Assembly (NCBI GenBank): GCA_022778745.1
Contig: JALFSR010000057.1
Span: 1-51,138 of the forward strand
Direction: 5' to 3'
Origin: Clostridiales bacterium
GTDB lineage: Bacteria > Bacillota > Clostridia > Lachnospirales > Lachnospiraceae
Length of the DNA stretch: 51,138 nt
In this document: positions 25,149 through 33,534 of the stretch, one piece after another
How positions within the stretch are numbered: the first letter of the stretch is position 1
Layout: the number at the start of each line of letters is the position of its first letter
Translations under genes and position numbers: made by a program
Notes under the pieces: model-generated
Databases searched by the model: none
What the model was told of the DNA's origin: nothing
Seen by the model: only the letters and a program-made list of their open reading frames with translations

Positions 25149-25457
25149 TTAGAGTTTCAGCCCAATTGCTTCATTGACATAGGCTGTAATAAAATCTGGT
25201 CTTCTACCTGTGCCGTGACGGTCAGGGATTTCAATAATCAAAGGTTGATTCGTTTCTTTTTTTACTGAGCCCACAAGTTCTGGAAAATCTCTTCCAAATT
25301 TCTCGGTCAATAAGAGGACTCCAATGCTTTTGTCTTGTTTGCTTCGCTGCAAAGCATCCCGCAGTTCCTCTTCGGTGTGTACGACACATCCCTCAATGCC
25401 GGCAAGCCGCATTCCGGTAAATGTGTCGACATTGTCACTGATTAAATACATCTTCAA
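25149..25457 (-). CDS. atpF: V/A-type ATPase subunit F
   Basis: A 102-residue Rossmann-like central-stalk subunit that binds subunit D. The N-terminus MYLISDNVDTFTGMRLAGIEG, the Glu-rich helix and the middle strand GVLLLTEKFGRD are typical. TTG 25457 and ATG 25451 are both possible starts. AAGGAT favours TTG. It lies between the ring subunit K and stalk subunit E. Confidence 0.9.
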   Translation of the reverse strand: MKMYLISDNVDTFTGMRLAGIEGCVVHTEEELRDALQRSKQDKSIGVLLLTEKFGRDFPELVGSVKKETNQPLIIEIPDRHGTGRRPDFITAYVNEAIGLKL

Positions 25458-25471
25458 TTTGAGTCACATCC

Positions 25472-25954
25472 TTAACCAAGTTTACCAAGAATCATGAAAG
25501 AGATGATCAAGCCGTATAAAGCAACACCTTCTGCAAGACCTACGAAGATCAAAGATTTACCAAGAATAGAAGAATCCTCACTGATTGCACCAAGTGCAGA
25601 AGAAGCAGCAGAAGCAACGGCGATACCACCACCAATACAAGAAAGACCAGTAACAAGTGCTGCTGCCAGATAGCCCATTCCAACAGAAATATCACCGCCA
25701 GCAGCTGCGGCTGCTGTATTTGCAGCTATATCAAGTGTTTCTGGAGTAGCTGGAATTTCACCAGATGCATTGACATTGCCGCCAAACATTAAAATACTAG
25801 CGAGAATCATTGTTCCAAAGAAGAAAAATGCATTAGTGCCGATTGTAATGAGATAACGGTTTCTACGCTTTTCTCCAAGAAGAAAATATCCAAAAGGAAC
25901 CATAATACTGAGAATTAAAGCAATAATTAATGTAATCTTTACTAACATGGTCAT
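25472..25954 (-). CDS. atpK: V/A-type ATPase membrane ring subunit K
   Basis: A 160-residue proteolipid with four hydrophobic helices (about 5-26, 35-57, 78-110 and 128-155). It is a tandem fusion of two hairpins. Only the second keeps a carboxylate, the Glu in GLAEGVALYG near 138, so each subunit offers one ion-binding site. The GGGIAVASAASSALG loop region is glycine- and alanine-rich. Proton or sodium specificity cannot be read safely. The start is ATG 25954 with AGGAGG 8 bases upstream. Confidence 0.95.
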   Translation of the reverse strand: MTMLVKITLIIALILSIMVPFGYFLLGEKRRNRYLITIGTNAFFFFGTMILASILMFGGNVNASGEIPATPETLDIAANTAAAAAGGDISVGMGYLAAALVTGLSCIGGGIAVASAASSALGAISEDSSILGKSLIFVGLAEGVALYGLIISFMILGKLG

Positions 25955-25966
25955 AGTAAAATCCTC

Positions 25967-27883
25967 CTATTCGTGTTTTAAAAATGGTTTAAATTCACGT
26001 CCGTTACCCTTATAGAAACGGCTGAACAATTCATAATATTCAAGACGAAGTACCTGGATGCCGACGATTAAGCCTTCCATTCCACATACAAACAGGTTGC
26101 CGAGTACAACAACAACCCAATTCGGATTACCAGCTTCCACGCCTGCAAGCATCAATACAACTTCCATCATCGCAACATGGCTTACAGCGAATGCGCCAAT
26201 ACGCACGAAAGAAAGTGTATTGGAAAAATAGCTGAGCAGTACTTCAAATAATTCAAAAAATGCCTGCACAATAGTCATAACAGCACCTGTTGGTTCTTCG
26301 GACACGGTATGTGTTAATTTTCTTGTAATTGGCTCTTTGAATGCAATGAGGAGAAGCGGAATGACAAACATGACAAAAAGAAGTATTCCACCTGGTAACA
26401 TATAATCATTCATAAATAATACAATTACGCCGACGACTGATCCATAAAACACAAGACCAGCAATACCGTTTGTATCAAACCATGTCGCTTCGACATCTTT
26501 GGAACGAATTCCATTTATAATATGCAAAATCATCGTTAATAAGATAAGACCCATACCAAACCCGATCGCAACGATGAAAACCGTATTCAGTTTTCCGATA
26601 AATGGAAGGGTTGACATCTGGCTGACTGGACGCATCCATACGGCATCAATAATGTCCTCGAATCCAAATACACTGCCAAATAAAAATCCAAAAATCGTAG
26701 AAAAGATTCCAGCGTATCCGACAATCGCTGCAAGATTGATCTTTTTCCATGCATACAGAGCAAATCCTCCAATTGCAAGAAAGATTCCCTGTCCGACATC
26801 TCCAAACATCCATCCAAATATAAAGGCATAAGTCAGCGCAACAAATATTGTTGGGTCAAACTCATTGTATGCAGGAAGTCCATACATTTGAATAAACATC
26901 TCAAATGGACGAAGGGGCTTTGGATTTTTTAATTTTGTTGGAGGAATCGAACCACTGTGTTCGTCCTCTAAGATGCAGTATACGTTTGAATCGGATTCTA
27001 ACTCCTTTGAAAAACGTTTGGCATCTTTTGCTGTCATCCAGCCACATAAAATATAAAAGGTATCTTTTTTATTTGTACATGCCGCAAGCTTACGTACGTC
27101 AAAGTTACGGTTCTGAGATTCAAGTTTTTTATAAGCAGAATAAAGCTCTTGCGCATGTTCTATCAAAAGATTTTGTTTTTTCGTCGTATGCTGTTGAATA
27201 CGATTTGTGATTTCTTTCATTTGCTCTTTTAATGAACGAGCTTCAGATAATGGTGTGCCGTGATATTCATCGGAAATATAAATACGCTCAAAATGCATTG
27301 ATTTATATACTGCGTCAATCTGAGCAGATTCCGACTCAAGTACAAAATAAAGTCCCCATACATAATGGTTATCATCATGGCACTTATAAAAAATAGAGTG
27401 CAGATTTTCATAGACATAAGTTTCAAACTTTGTAATATACTCTTTTGAGATTCTTCCAAAGCGGAACTTTACTGTCTCAAAATGAAGAATAGTAGAAATA
27501 TCAAAGTCCAGACCAACGAAAGGACTAATGATATCAAAAGCAGACTGTAATTTGCTGCGTTCCTCTTCCAATGTCGCATCCATCCCTCGAAATTCATCCA
27601 TCTGTTTGTCAAGCGTCTCAATCAGATGAACGGCCTCTTCCAATGTCATGGAAGAGTCTGCATGAAGAGAAGATGTGTCAATGGAACGAATCAAATCTTC
27701 TGCTCGCTGAAATGTAGTCTTGTATGGATTGATTGACAAAAACGGAGTCAAATCTGCCACGGACTGCAATTCCGACAATGCATTTTCCAAATGTATCTCA
27801 TATTTGCTCAGATACTGGTCAATGACGCGGTCAATGTCATCACGCGGTCCAGTAAGACTTAAGAATTGCATTTTTTCAACCAA
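25967..27883 (-). CDS. atpI: V/A-type ATPase subunit I (stator membrane subunit)
   Basis: A 638-residue subunit. The N-terminal 330 residues are soluble and coiled, linking to the stalks; the C-terminal half has about seven membrane helices that form the ion half-channels. Visible hallmarks are FEMFIQMYGLPAYNEFDPT, FGWMFGDVGQG and SYFSNTLSFVRIGAFAVSH, the last holding the essential Arg. The start is TTG 27883, 8 bases after AGGAGG. Length and motif order match NtpI. Confidence 0.97.
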   Translation of the reverse strand: MVEKMQFLSLTGPRDDIDRVIDQYLSKYEIHLENALSELQSVADLTPFLSINPYKTTFQRAEDLIRSIDTSSLHADSSMTLEEAVHLIETLDKQMDEFRGMDATLEEERSKLQSAFDIISPFVGLDFDISTILHFETVKFRFGRISKEYITKFETYVYENLHSIFYKCHDDNHYVWGLYFVLESESAQIDAVYKSMHFERIYISDEYHGTPLSEARSLKEQMKEITNRIQQHTTKKQNLLIEHAQELYSAYKKLESQNRNFDVRKLAACTNKKDTFYILCGWMTAKDAKRFSKELESDSNVYCILEDEHSGSIPPTKLKNPKPLRPFEMFIQMYGLPAYNEFDPTIFVALTYAFIFGWMFGDVGQGIFLAIGGFALYAWKKINLAAIVGYAGIFSTIFGFLFGSVFGFEDIIDAVWMRPVSQMSTLPFIGKLNTVFIVAIGFGMGLILLTMILHIINGIRSKDVEATWFDTNGIAGLVFYGSVVGVIVLFMNDYMLPGGILLFVMFVIPLLLIAFKEPITRKLTHTVSEEPTGAVMTIVQAFFELFEVLLSYFSNTLSFVRIGAFAVSHVAMMEVVLMLAGVEAGNPNWVVVVLGNLFVCGMEGLIVGIQVLRLEYYELFSRFYKGNGREFKPFLKHE

Positions 27884-27936
27884 AAAAACACCTCCTATTT
27901 GTTCTGTTTGAATAATACAAATAAATAGACTATCGA

Positions 27937-28980
27937 TTAGTTCACTGCATAAGAGGCAATCTCGTCTGGGGAAATTCCATAGCGGATTCCTTCAATAATC
28001 GTCGTTAATCTACGTGTTTCATGTTCTTTAAAGTAAAGATAGGAATTAATCGGTGCAATCGAATAAGGATGATTGCGGCTTGTCACAGTATAAATTTTTT
28101 CCGTCAGCTGCGCATAAAGTAATTCCATTGAGTGAATGTCATCCAGCTGTTCCCCATAGCGCTGTCCATAGTAAGTGAGATGAATCAAATGAAGCAGTTC
28201 ATCAATAGATGAGGAAGCAACCATCTCTTGAATTTGTGATGGACGTATTTTGTAGTAACATGAAATCAACATGGAATAAATCATGTCAGCATTCATGCGG
28301 TAATATTTCTTGGCACGGTAAATCCAACGAAGATTTAACAGATCAATTCGATAACCTACTGTACTTGTAATAATATTCTGGTCAAGACCTTTTAAAATCT
28401 GCCTTTTTTCTTTCCAAAGTGTGCAAAAATAAAATTGATCTAAGATTGACTCATAGTCAGGAAGGGATGCTATACCCGACTCATAAGCACGTCGAAGTAC
28501 TGGATAAAACGTATTACCAGATAAAGCACGAATAAATTCTTCCAGAGTTGAACTGTTGTTGAGACGGACGAGATTCAACGAAGAATGTTGTTCAAAAAAA
28601 TGCTGGAATGACAATAGCTGTAAATCTCCATCTGCTCCGCTATAAGCACGGCGCAGACAGTCTTTTAATACGACAGATTCGTAATGAATAAAATAAAAAT
28701 CCATAAACTTGCGCTGCTGCATATTTGCAAAACGGTACAGCTTAGAAAAATCATGATACAACGAGGCAGTGAGCATCGCTTCAATCTGACCACGGTGCGC
28801 CTGTGATTCCTCCAAATCCTGAAGAAATGGAGCATAACCAGGTAACTGCTTTAAATAAGTCAATGCCTCAGAGACAGAACCCATTGTCCTGAGTGTGTCA
28901 TATTGATTCGGCGTAATCAGACGACTCTGCATGGAACGAATCTTCGTAGCGATACCGCTGTACTGAGAAAGTTTCGTCAT
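27937..28980 (-). CDS. atpC: V/A-type ATPase subunit C
   Basis: A 347-residue AC39/d-type subunit that forms the socket connecting the central stalk to the membrane ring. It is helical throughout with three repeats, as in NtpC. Segments such as SGIATKIRSMQSRLI at the N-terminus and TVGYRIDLLNLRWIYRAKKYY near 205-225 are typical. The start is ATG 28980, with AAGGA upstream and only 4 bases after the stop of the G/H gene, so the two are likely coupled. Confidence 0.93.
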   Translation of the reverse strand: MTKLSQYSGIATKIRSMQSRLITPNQYDTLRTMGSVSEALTYLKQLPGYAPFLQDLEESQAHRGQIEAMLTASLYHDFSKLYRFANMQQRKFMDFYFIHYESVVLKDCLRRAYSGADGDLQLLSFQHFFEQHSSLNLVRLNNSSTLEEFIRALSGNTFYPVLRRAYESGIASLPDYESILDQFYFCTLWKEKRQILKGLDQNIITSTVGYRIDLLNLRWIYRAKKYYRMNADMIYSMLISCYYKIRPSQIQEMVASSSIDELLHLIHLTYYGQRYGEQLDDIHSMELLYAQLTEKIYTVTSRNHPYSIAPINSYLYFKEHETRRLTTIIEGIRYGISPDEIASYAVN

Positions 28981-28984
28981 AACA

Positions 28985-29296
28985 TCAGTCCTTTATCATT
29001 TTATTCAAAATGTCATTTGCCAAACGAGTATGATGAAGGTTGTATTCCTGCTCCAATGAATGCAGCACTGTCTCCACTTCCTTTTTCTGTGCAGCCAGTT
29101 CTCGTTCAATTTGAGCATTTAATTGGGCTCTTTGTTTGGCAAGTGCTGTGTTTGTGTCTGCTGCTGTCTTCGCATCAAACTCTTCTGTCTTCCGCTTCAT
29201 TGCGGCCTCTAACTGTCGTTTTTTTCGCTCCGTATCCTTTTTGACGGCAGAAGCGGCAGATTCAATTTCGTATAATCGTTTTAAAACATCTTCCAT
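28985..29296 (-). CDS. V/A-type ATPase subunit G/H-like (peripheral stalk)
   Basis: A 103-residue protein that is almost all charged helix rich in Lys, Glu, Ala and Arg, predicted to be a single coiled coil. It opens the operon, directly before subunit C, where the stator partner of subunit E usually lies. The start ATG 29296 follows AAAGGAGG. Sequence alone does not separate it from other coiled coils; the operon position gives the function. Confidence 0.85.
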   Translation of the reverse strand: MEDVLKRLYEIESAASAVKKDTERKKRQLEAAMKRKTEEFDAKTAADTNTALAKQRAQLNAQIERELAAQKKEVETVLHSLEQEYNLHHTRLANDILNKMIKD

Positions 29297-29454
29297 TAAG
29301 TTCCTCCTTTACGAATAGAATAAATGAGATGAAACACGCTATGCGAGTTTCACTCGTTATCGCGGCAGTCGCCAAAGTCTCATGCAAGCATGGACGTTGG
29401 CTCGTTGCTTCGCATAAATAAAACAATCAAAATAGTGTGTGTACAACATAATAT

Positions 29455-29483
29455 ATCATACATCCATTTGAAAAAAATGTCAT
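29455..29483 (-). promoter_or_regulatory. V/A-ATPase operon promoter
   Basis: Minus strand ATGACA (29478-29483), 17-base spacer, TATGAT (29455-29460). Each box has one mismatch to consensus. Confidence 0.6.
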
Positions 29484-29612
29484 TAATTTTTAAGAAATCT
29501 GATAGAAATTTTTCATACATTATTGTAGAAATCATGGTACAATTAAAATGTCTTTATAAAGAGCTTTTAAAGTAACTAGTATTTGGGATCCAAACACAAA
29601 TCCATAATATAA

Positions 29613-29705
29613 AGAACTGTCACGATAAGAGTAAATTTTGCAAGATATAGTTATCTGTCCGAATTAGAATAACTATGTATGATTTTAGCTTAATACGACA
29701 GCTCT
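29613..29705 (+). repeat. Dispersed palindromic element, copy D
   Basis: AGAACTGTCACGATAAG (29613-29629) and CTTAATACGACAGCTCT (29689-29705) are complementary at 12 of 17 positions. The interior GATATAGTTATCTGT and ATGTATGATT match copy A. It ends 22 bases before the lipoprotein gene. Confidence 0.8.
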
Positions 29706-29727
29706 GTGCAGAAAAATTGAGGTAGAG

Positions 29728-30867
29728 ATGAAAAATAAATTTTGTATTATTTTAGTATTCTGTATTTGCCTGTTATCATCGGGGTGCAGTATGACAATGA
29801 CTACAGAGGAACGTGTAAAATTATTGTACAATGATGGAAGTCAGGATAATAATATAGACAATGCAGACAATGTTATCCATGAGCCAAAGGACAATCAGAT
29901 GAGTCGTTTGACAGTCAAGATGGAAGCGTATGATATGCAAACATTAGGGAATGTATTATTGAATCTAACTCCTGAAGAAGTACAAGAGAAAAGATATAGT
30001 GATACGACACTGTATACCTATTATTCGGAGAAACTAGGACGACCGATGGATAATTGTGGTATTCGTTCGTATAGTAGTTATCTGTGTTTTAATGCGATTC
30101 CTGAAGTAGATTTGTATGAGACTATTATCGGAAGTGTTAAAAATAACTTTGATGAGAAAATTACATATAATACAATATGTAGCAATGTAATGTTGAAAAG
30201 TACATTTCAAAAGGAAGAACTAAATGGTTTATCTATTGATGAAGTGCAGAAAATATGTGATGATATTTTAGAGAAGATTGACTGTCCAGTAAGTTATAGG
30301 TATGGATATGTATTGGATGTGGATTCTTTAAATAATATTCAAGAGAACACATGGAATAAGAATCAGATGCAGATTCCTCATCCAGGATATACAAGGGATG
30401 AGAAGGGAAATCCTGTGGGAGAGGTGGAAAAATGGCAAAAGGAAGATGAAGCATTTGCATTTTTGTATTGTCCATCTTATCGAGGAATTGCAATTGAAGG
30501 TTTCAATTTCCAATCTCGTATTGAGATGTATTATAACGAAAAAAATGGAGTTTTCTTTTTAAGGGCTAATGTTCCTCACTTAACAGATCAAATAGTACAA
30601 GAGGAAACGGTTTCCCTGTTGTCTGGAAAAGAAATTATGATGTGCGCAAAACCAATTTTGAAACAAATTGGTGTGGGAAGAGAACAGATTACAGACATAT
30701 CGGCTGTATACTATTTTTCTCCATTTAATCTGGATGTAGAAAATAGCCAACTAACGCTGGAGCCAGCATGGAAAGTGAGTTATACAAAAACAGTTAATGG
30801 AAAAGAAGCGGCAGATTATATTCTTTTGGAAGGTACGACAGGTAATCTCTTATCCAATGAAACGTAA
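29728..30867 (+). CDS. Lipoprotein, unknown function
   Basis: A 379-residue protein with a lipoprotein signal peptide: MKNKF, hydrophobic core, lipobox LSSGC (Cys at about residue 20). The remainder is hydrophilic with Thr/Asn-rich linker residues 35-60 and two segments of similar layout that may be domains (about 70-200 and 220-379). No catalytic motif is recognised. GAGGTAGAG precedes the ATG. It lies upstream of ABC module 2 on the same strand, but a strong hairpin separates them, so it may be an independent unit. Confidence 0.7.
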   Translation: MKNKFCIILVFCICLLSSGCSMTMTTEERVKLLYNDGSQDNNIDNADNVIHEPKDNQMSRLTVKMEAYDMQTLGNVLLNLTPEEVQEKRYSDTTLYTYYSEKLGRPMDNCGIRSYSSYLCFNAIPEVDLYETIIGSVKNNFDEKITYNTICSNVMLKSTFQKEELNGLSIDEVQKICDDILEKIDCPVSYRYGYVLDVDSLNNIQENTWNKNQMQIPHPGYTRDEKGNPVGEVEKWQKEDEAFAFLYCPSYRGIAIEGFNFQSRIEMYYNEKNGVFFLRANVPHLTDQIVQEETVSLLSGKEIMMCAKPILKQIGVGREQITDISAVYYFSPFNLDVENSQLTLEPAWKVSYTKTVNGKEAADYILLEGTTGNLLSNET

Positions 30868-30871
30868 AATA

Positions 30872-30923
30872 TATGCTTTGGCATAGAGGATAAATGATAT
30901 TAGAATATCTATGCCAAAGCATA
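30872..30923 (+). terminator. Terminator after the lipoprotein gene
   Basis: TATGCTTTGGCATAGA (30872-30887) pairs perfectly with 30908-30923 around a 20-base loop, followed by CTTTTAT. Confidence 0.85.
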
Positions 30924-30942
30924 CTTTTATAGTATAAGTTTT

Positions 30943-31072
30943 TTGACGCAATCGTTTTCTCTACAGTAGTACTGTGAGTCTGTTTTATCACAAATAAGCA
31001 GAAAAATAAATATTATTAAAGGAGAATGACACTCCTCTTACTATTTGATGGGAGGAGTGCCTGACAAAATTT
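30943..31072 (+). promoter_or_regulatory. Conserved leader element, copy 1 (before ABC permease)
   Basis: This segment aligns over its whole length with 42532-42664, although the downstream operons are unrelated. Shared parts are TTGACGCA, a small hairpin ACAGT..ACTGT, AAGCAGAAA, AAAGGAGAATG, TACTATTTGA, and a final CCTGA followed by an 8-base gap to the gene ATG. Inside lies a 12-codon ORF with a strong SD and an 8-base-pair stem (31030-31037 with 31052-31059). Confidence 0.75.
31026..31064 (+). CDS. Leader peptide of element copy 1
   Basis: ATG 31026 follows AAAGGAG by 2 bases, a close but visible SD. It encodes MTLLLLFDGRSA and stops at TGA 31062-31064, 8 bases before the permease ATG. 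The equivalent ORF in copy 2 encodes MALFLLFEESGKST. Position, SD and stop-to-start distance are conserved. No separate SD serves the permease, so coupling is likely. Confidence 0.55.
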   Translation: MTLLLLFDGRSA

Positions 31073-31885
31073 ATGAAAATTAAGAGGTTAGGCTCAATGA
31101 TGGAAATGGATATGAGGCGAAGCATCTATTCATGGAGATTTTTAATAATTGCAGTAAGTATTTGTTTAGTCTGTATATGCAGTATGACAGAACAAATTAG
31201 TTCTATTATAAAGTTTGATTTGCCAAGAGAAAGTTTTAGCAGCGTAAGAGAGCTGATGACATTACTGAATTTCGATCGATTCAAAACAGTTATGATTGTA
31301 TTGTTAGCGGGCATTTATAGTGCAAGCTATTGTGAGGACTGGAATCATCGTTACTTTCGGCTGATTCTTTCTCGCTCTAATTTAAAAACTTATGCATTAT
31401 CTCGTGTTCTTGTGACGATGATTAGTGTAGTATTAGCGACAATTTTAGGATTCTTTCTCTATATTCTTGTAATAAGCCCGATTATGGGAATCGCTCTGAA
31501 CGAGCAGGATGTAAGTTGGTATAATGCATATCAGTCATTAGCATTGCGATTTCCTCTTGCATTTGCACTAATTTTGGGATGGAATTTTGGATTGTGCGGA
31601 GCATTCTTATCAATATTTGGATTATGGATGTCAGTAAAACAACCAAGTGGATTTGTTGCAATTGGAGCACCTTTTTTATTATTTTATTTTTTGTATGCAA
31701 TTTCACTTATTCTTCCAGGTTTTTTGTCATTCAATACAATCACATCAAATCCAAGTGTTGCATTTGTGGAAAACCCAATATTATCGTTTGCTTATAATAC
31801 AGGAATATTATTCATGTTAATTATTGCAGCAGCAATTGGATTTTATTATTCTTTGAGAAAGAGGTGGAAGAATGGACTGTTTTAA
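31073..31885 (+). CDS. ABC-2-type membrane protein (permease), module 2
   Basis: A 270-residue integral membrane protein with about six helices, first at residues 22-42 after a basic N-terminus (MEMDMRRSIYSWR). The fold and size match the first permease of module 1 at 1319-2149. It has no good SD near ATG 31073; translation probably follows from the leader ORF that stops 8 bases upstream. It overlaps the next permease by 14 bases. The likely role is one half of the membrane channel of an exporter with unknown substrate. Confidence 0.75.
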   Translation: MKIKRLGSMMEMDMRRSIYSWRFLIIAVSICLVCICSMTEQISSIIKFDLPRESFSSVRELMTLLNFDRFKTVMIVLLAGIYSASYCEDWNHRYFRLILSRSNLKTYALSRVLVTMISVVLATILGFFLYILVISPIMGIALNEQDVSWYNAYQSLALRFPLAFALILGWNFGLCGAFLSIFGLWMSVKQPSGFVAIGAPFLLFYFLYAISLILPGFLSFNTITSNPSVAFVENPILSFAYNTGILFMLIIAAAIGFYYSLRKRWKNGLF

Positions 31886-32741
31886 GAGGGCATGGATTAT
31901 GGCAAAATGTAATATGATTCGGTGGAAAAAAGAAGTCCGAATCTATATGATCATTGCAATCGAAGCGGTACTTATGGTTCGCTATTTTGCTGCAAGTACG
32001 GTTTATGGAGTACAAAATGGACTAAAAATAACCCCATGTGTTTTGCCAATTTTATTTATGACAGATTTGAAGTCCATCACAAAAATACTAATTTATTTAG
32101 GTATGATTTTGTTGTTTTGCAATGCTCCATTTCTTGAGGAAGATACTCCATATTTTATTATACGCAGTAAAAGAAAATCATGGTGGATGGGAGAATGTAT
32201 GTACATCTGGGGAGCATCATTTTGTTATCTGGTACTGATAATGATACTGCCCTTAATTGTATTGCTGCCAGTATTGTCGGTAGATCAATTATGGGGTTCA
32301 CTTCTTGTAGACTTTATGAATAATGGAAGTAAAATAGATTTAATTTCCTTGCCGGAAAATATAATAAAAATCATTTATCCTTATGTAGCTCAGGGACTAA
32401 CATTTTTAGCAGCATGGCTTTCATTTGTATTTCTGGGGCATCTTATTTACATGATTAATTTAGTCTTTGATAAAAAGCTCCCAGGCATTATAGCAGCAGT
32501 ATTTTTAGTTATGCTTGATTCTGTTGTGCAGTGGCTTGGATTTGGCAGTGCAAGAGAGTGGATGTATTGGTATTCGCCTGTGAATTGGACAACAATGGAT
32601 ATTTGGGATATATCAGGTGGAAGAGGGATTATTCCGATTTGGTACGTATTTGTTATGCCATGTATTTTCACTTTGATTTTAACAGTAATCATTGCAGTTG
32701 TCAGCCGAAAAAAGCAGATTAATATTTTGTCTATGCAGTAA
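31872..32741 (+). CDS. ABC-2-type membrane protein (permease), module 2, second subunit
   Basis: A 289-residue integral membrane protein with about six hydrophobic helices. GAGGTGG lies just before ATG 31872, inside the end of the preceding gene. Conserved Trp- and Lys-rich loops (IRSKRKSWWMGE near residues 97-108) face the cytoplasm. It occupies the same position as the second permease of module 1. The substrate is unknown. Confidence 0.75.
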   Translation: MDCFKRAWIMAKCNMIRWKKEVRIYMIIAIEAVLMVRYFAASTVYGVQNGLKITPCVLPILFMTDLKSITKILIYLGMILLFCNAPFLEEDTPYFIIRSKRKSWWMGECMYIWGASFCYLVLIMILPLIVLLPVLSVDQLWGSLLVDFMNNGSKIDLISLPENIIKIIYPYVAQGLTFLAAWLSFVFLGHLIYMINLVFDKKLPGIIAAVFLVMLDSVVQWLGFGSAREWMYWYSPVNWTTMDIWDISGGRGIIPIWYVFVMPCIFTLILTVIIAVVSRKKQINILSMQ

Positions 32742-32760
32742 AGTAGAAAGGAAAATTGAG

Positions 32761-33408
32761 ATGATTCAAATAGAACATATTCAAAAACAATTTGGTGAAG
32801 CTGTTGTATTAAATGATATTAATATGGAGTTAAAACCAAGTAATATTTATGGTTTGGTAGGACGAAATGGTTCTGGAAAAACGATGTTAATGAAATGTAT
32901 TTGCGGATTTGTGCTTCCAACATCGGGAACGATTCGTGTAAATGGAAAGATTGTGGGAAAAGAAGTTGATATTCCAGATGATATTGGAATTATTATTGAA
33001 AATCCAGGATTTTTGCCAAATTATTCGGGATTTAAAAATCTGCAGTTATTGGCGATGATTCAGAATAAGATTGGAAAAGAGCAGATTAAAGAAGCGATTC
33101 GTATGGTCGGATTGGATCCAGACAGCAAAAAGCATGTAGGAAAATATTCACTTGGAATGAGACAGCGACTTGGGTTAGCGCAGGCATTAATGGAAGACCC
33201 AAATATTATATTGTTAGATGAACCAATGAATGGATTGGATAATGAGGGTGTCGGAGAAATTAGAAAATTAATTCTGGATTTGAAACAAAAAGGCAAGTTA
33301 ATTATCATTGCAAGTCATACAAAAGAAGATATTGAACTGCTTTGTGATCAAGTATTTTATATGGATCACGGAAAGGTGATACGGACAGAACAGAAAAAGT
33401 CAAATTAG
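32761..33408 (+). CDS. ABC transporter ATP-binding protein, module 2
   Basis: A 215-residue ATPase. Walker A GRNGSGKT near 36-43, signature SLGMRQR near 132-138, Walker B IILLDEPMNGLD near 151-162, and switch His in IASHTKED are all present. ATG 32761 is preferred over the frame start at 32692, because AAAGGAAAA lies upstream and the family N-terminus (IQIEHIQKQFGE) begins there. It is clearly a paralogue of 3108-3752 (same SLGM signature and DQVFYM near the end). It ends the operon. Confidence 0.92.
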   Translation: MIQIEHIQKQFGEAVVLNDINMELKPSNIYGLVGRNGSGKTMLMKCICGFVLPTSGTIRVNGKIVGKEVDIPDDIGIIIENPGFLPNYSGFKNLQLLAMIQNKIGKEQIKEAIRMVGLDPDSKKHVGKYSLGMRQRLGLAQALMEDPNIILLDEPMNGLDNEGVGEIRKLILDLKQKGKLIIIASHTKEDIELLCDQVFYMDHGKVIRTEQKKSN

Positions 33409-33534
33409 CTTTGATTTCATAAATCGCATGAGATGAAAAATATCCATAATTAACCGTAAAAAATCAAATATTATTAATTGTACTAATAAATTTTTGGGAA
33501 ACATGGTAAAATAACTAAAAAAGGAGGAAAACTC

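Larger units (their letters stand above)
29297..29727. other. Intergenic region between divergent operons
   Basis: This 431-base gap holds the V-ATPase promoter (29455-29483), its roughly 150-base leader with a GC-richer stem-forming stretch (about 29340-29405, GCGAGT pairing with ACTCGT), and repeat copy D (29613-29705). No RNA gene was identified. Confidence 0.6.
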
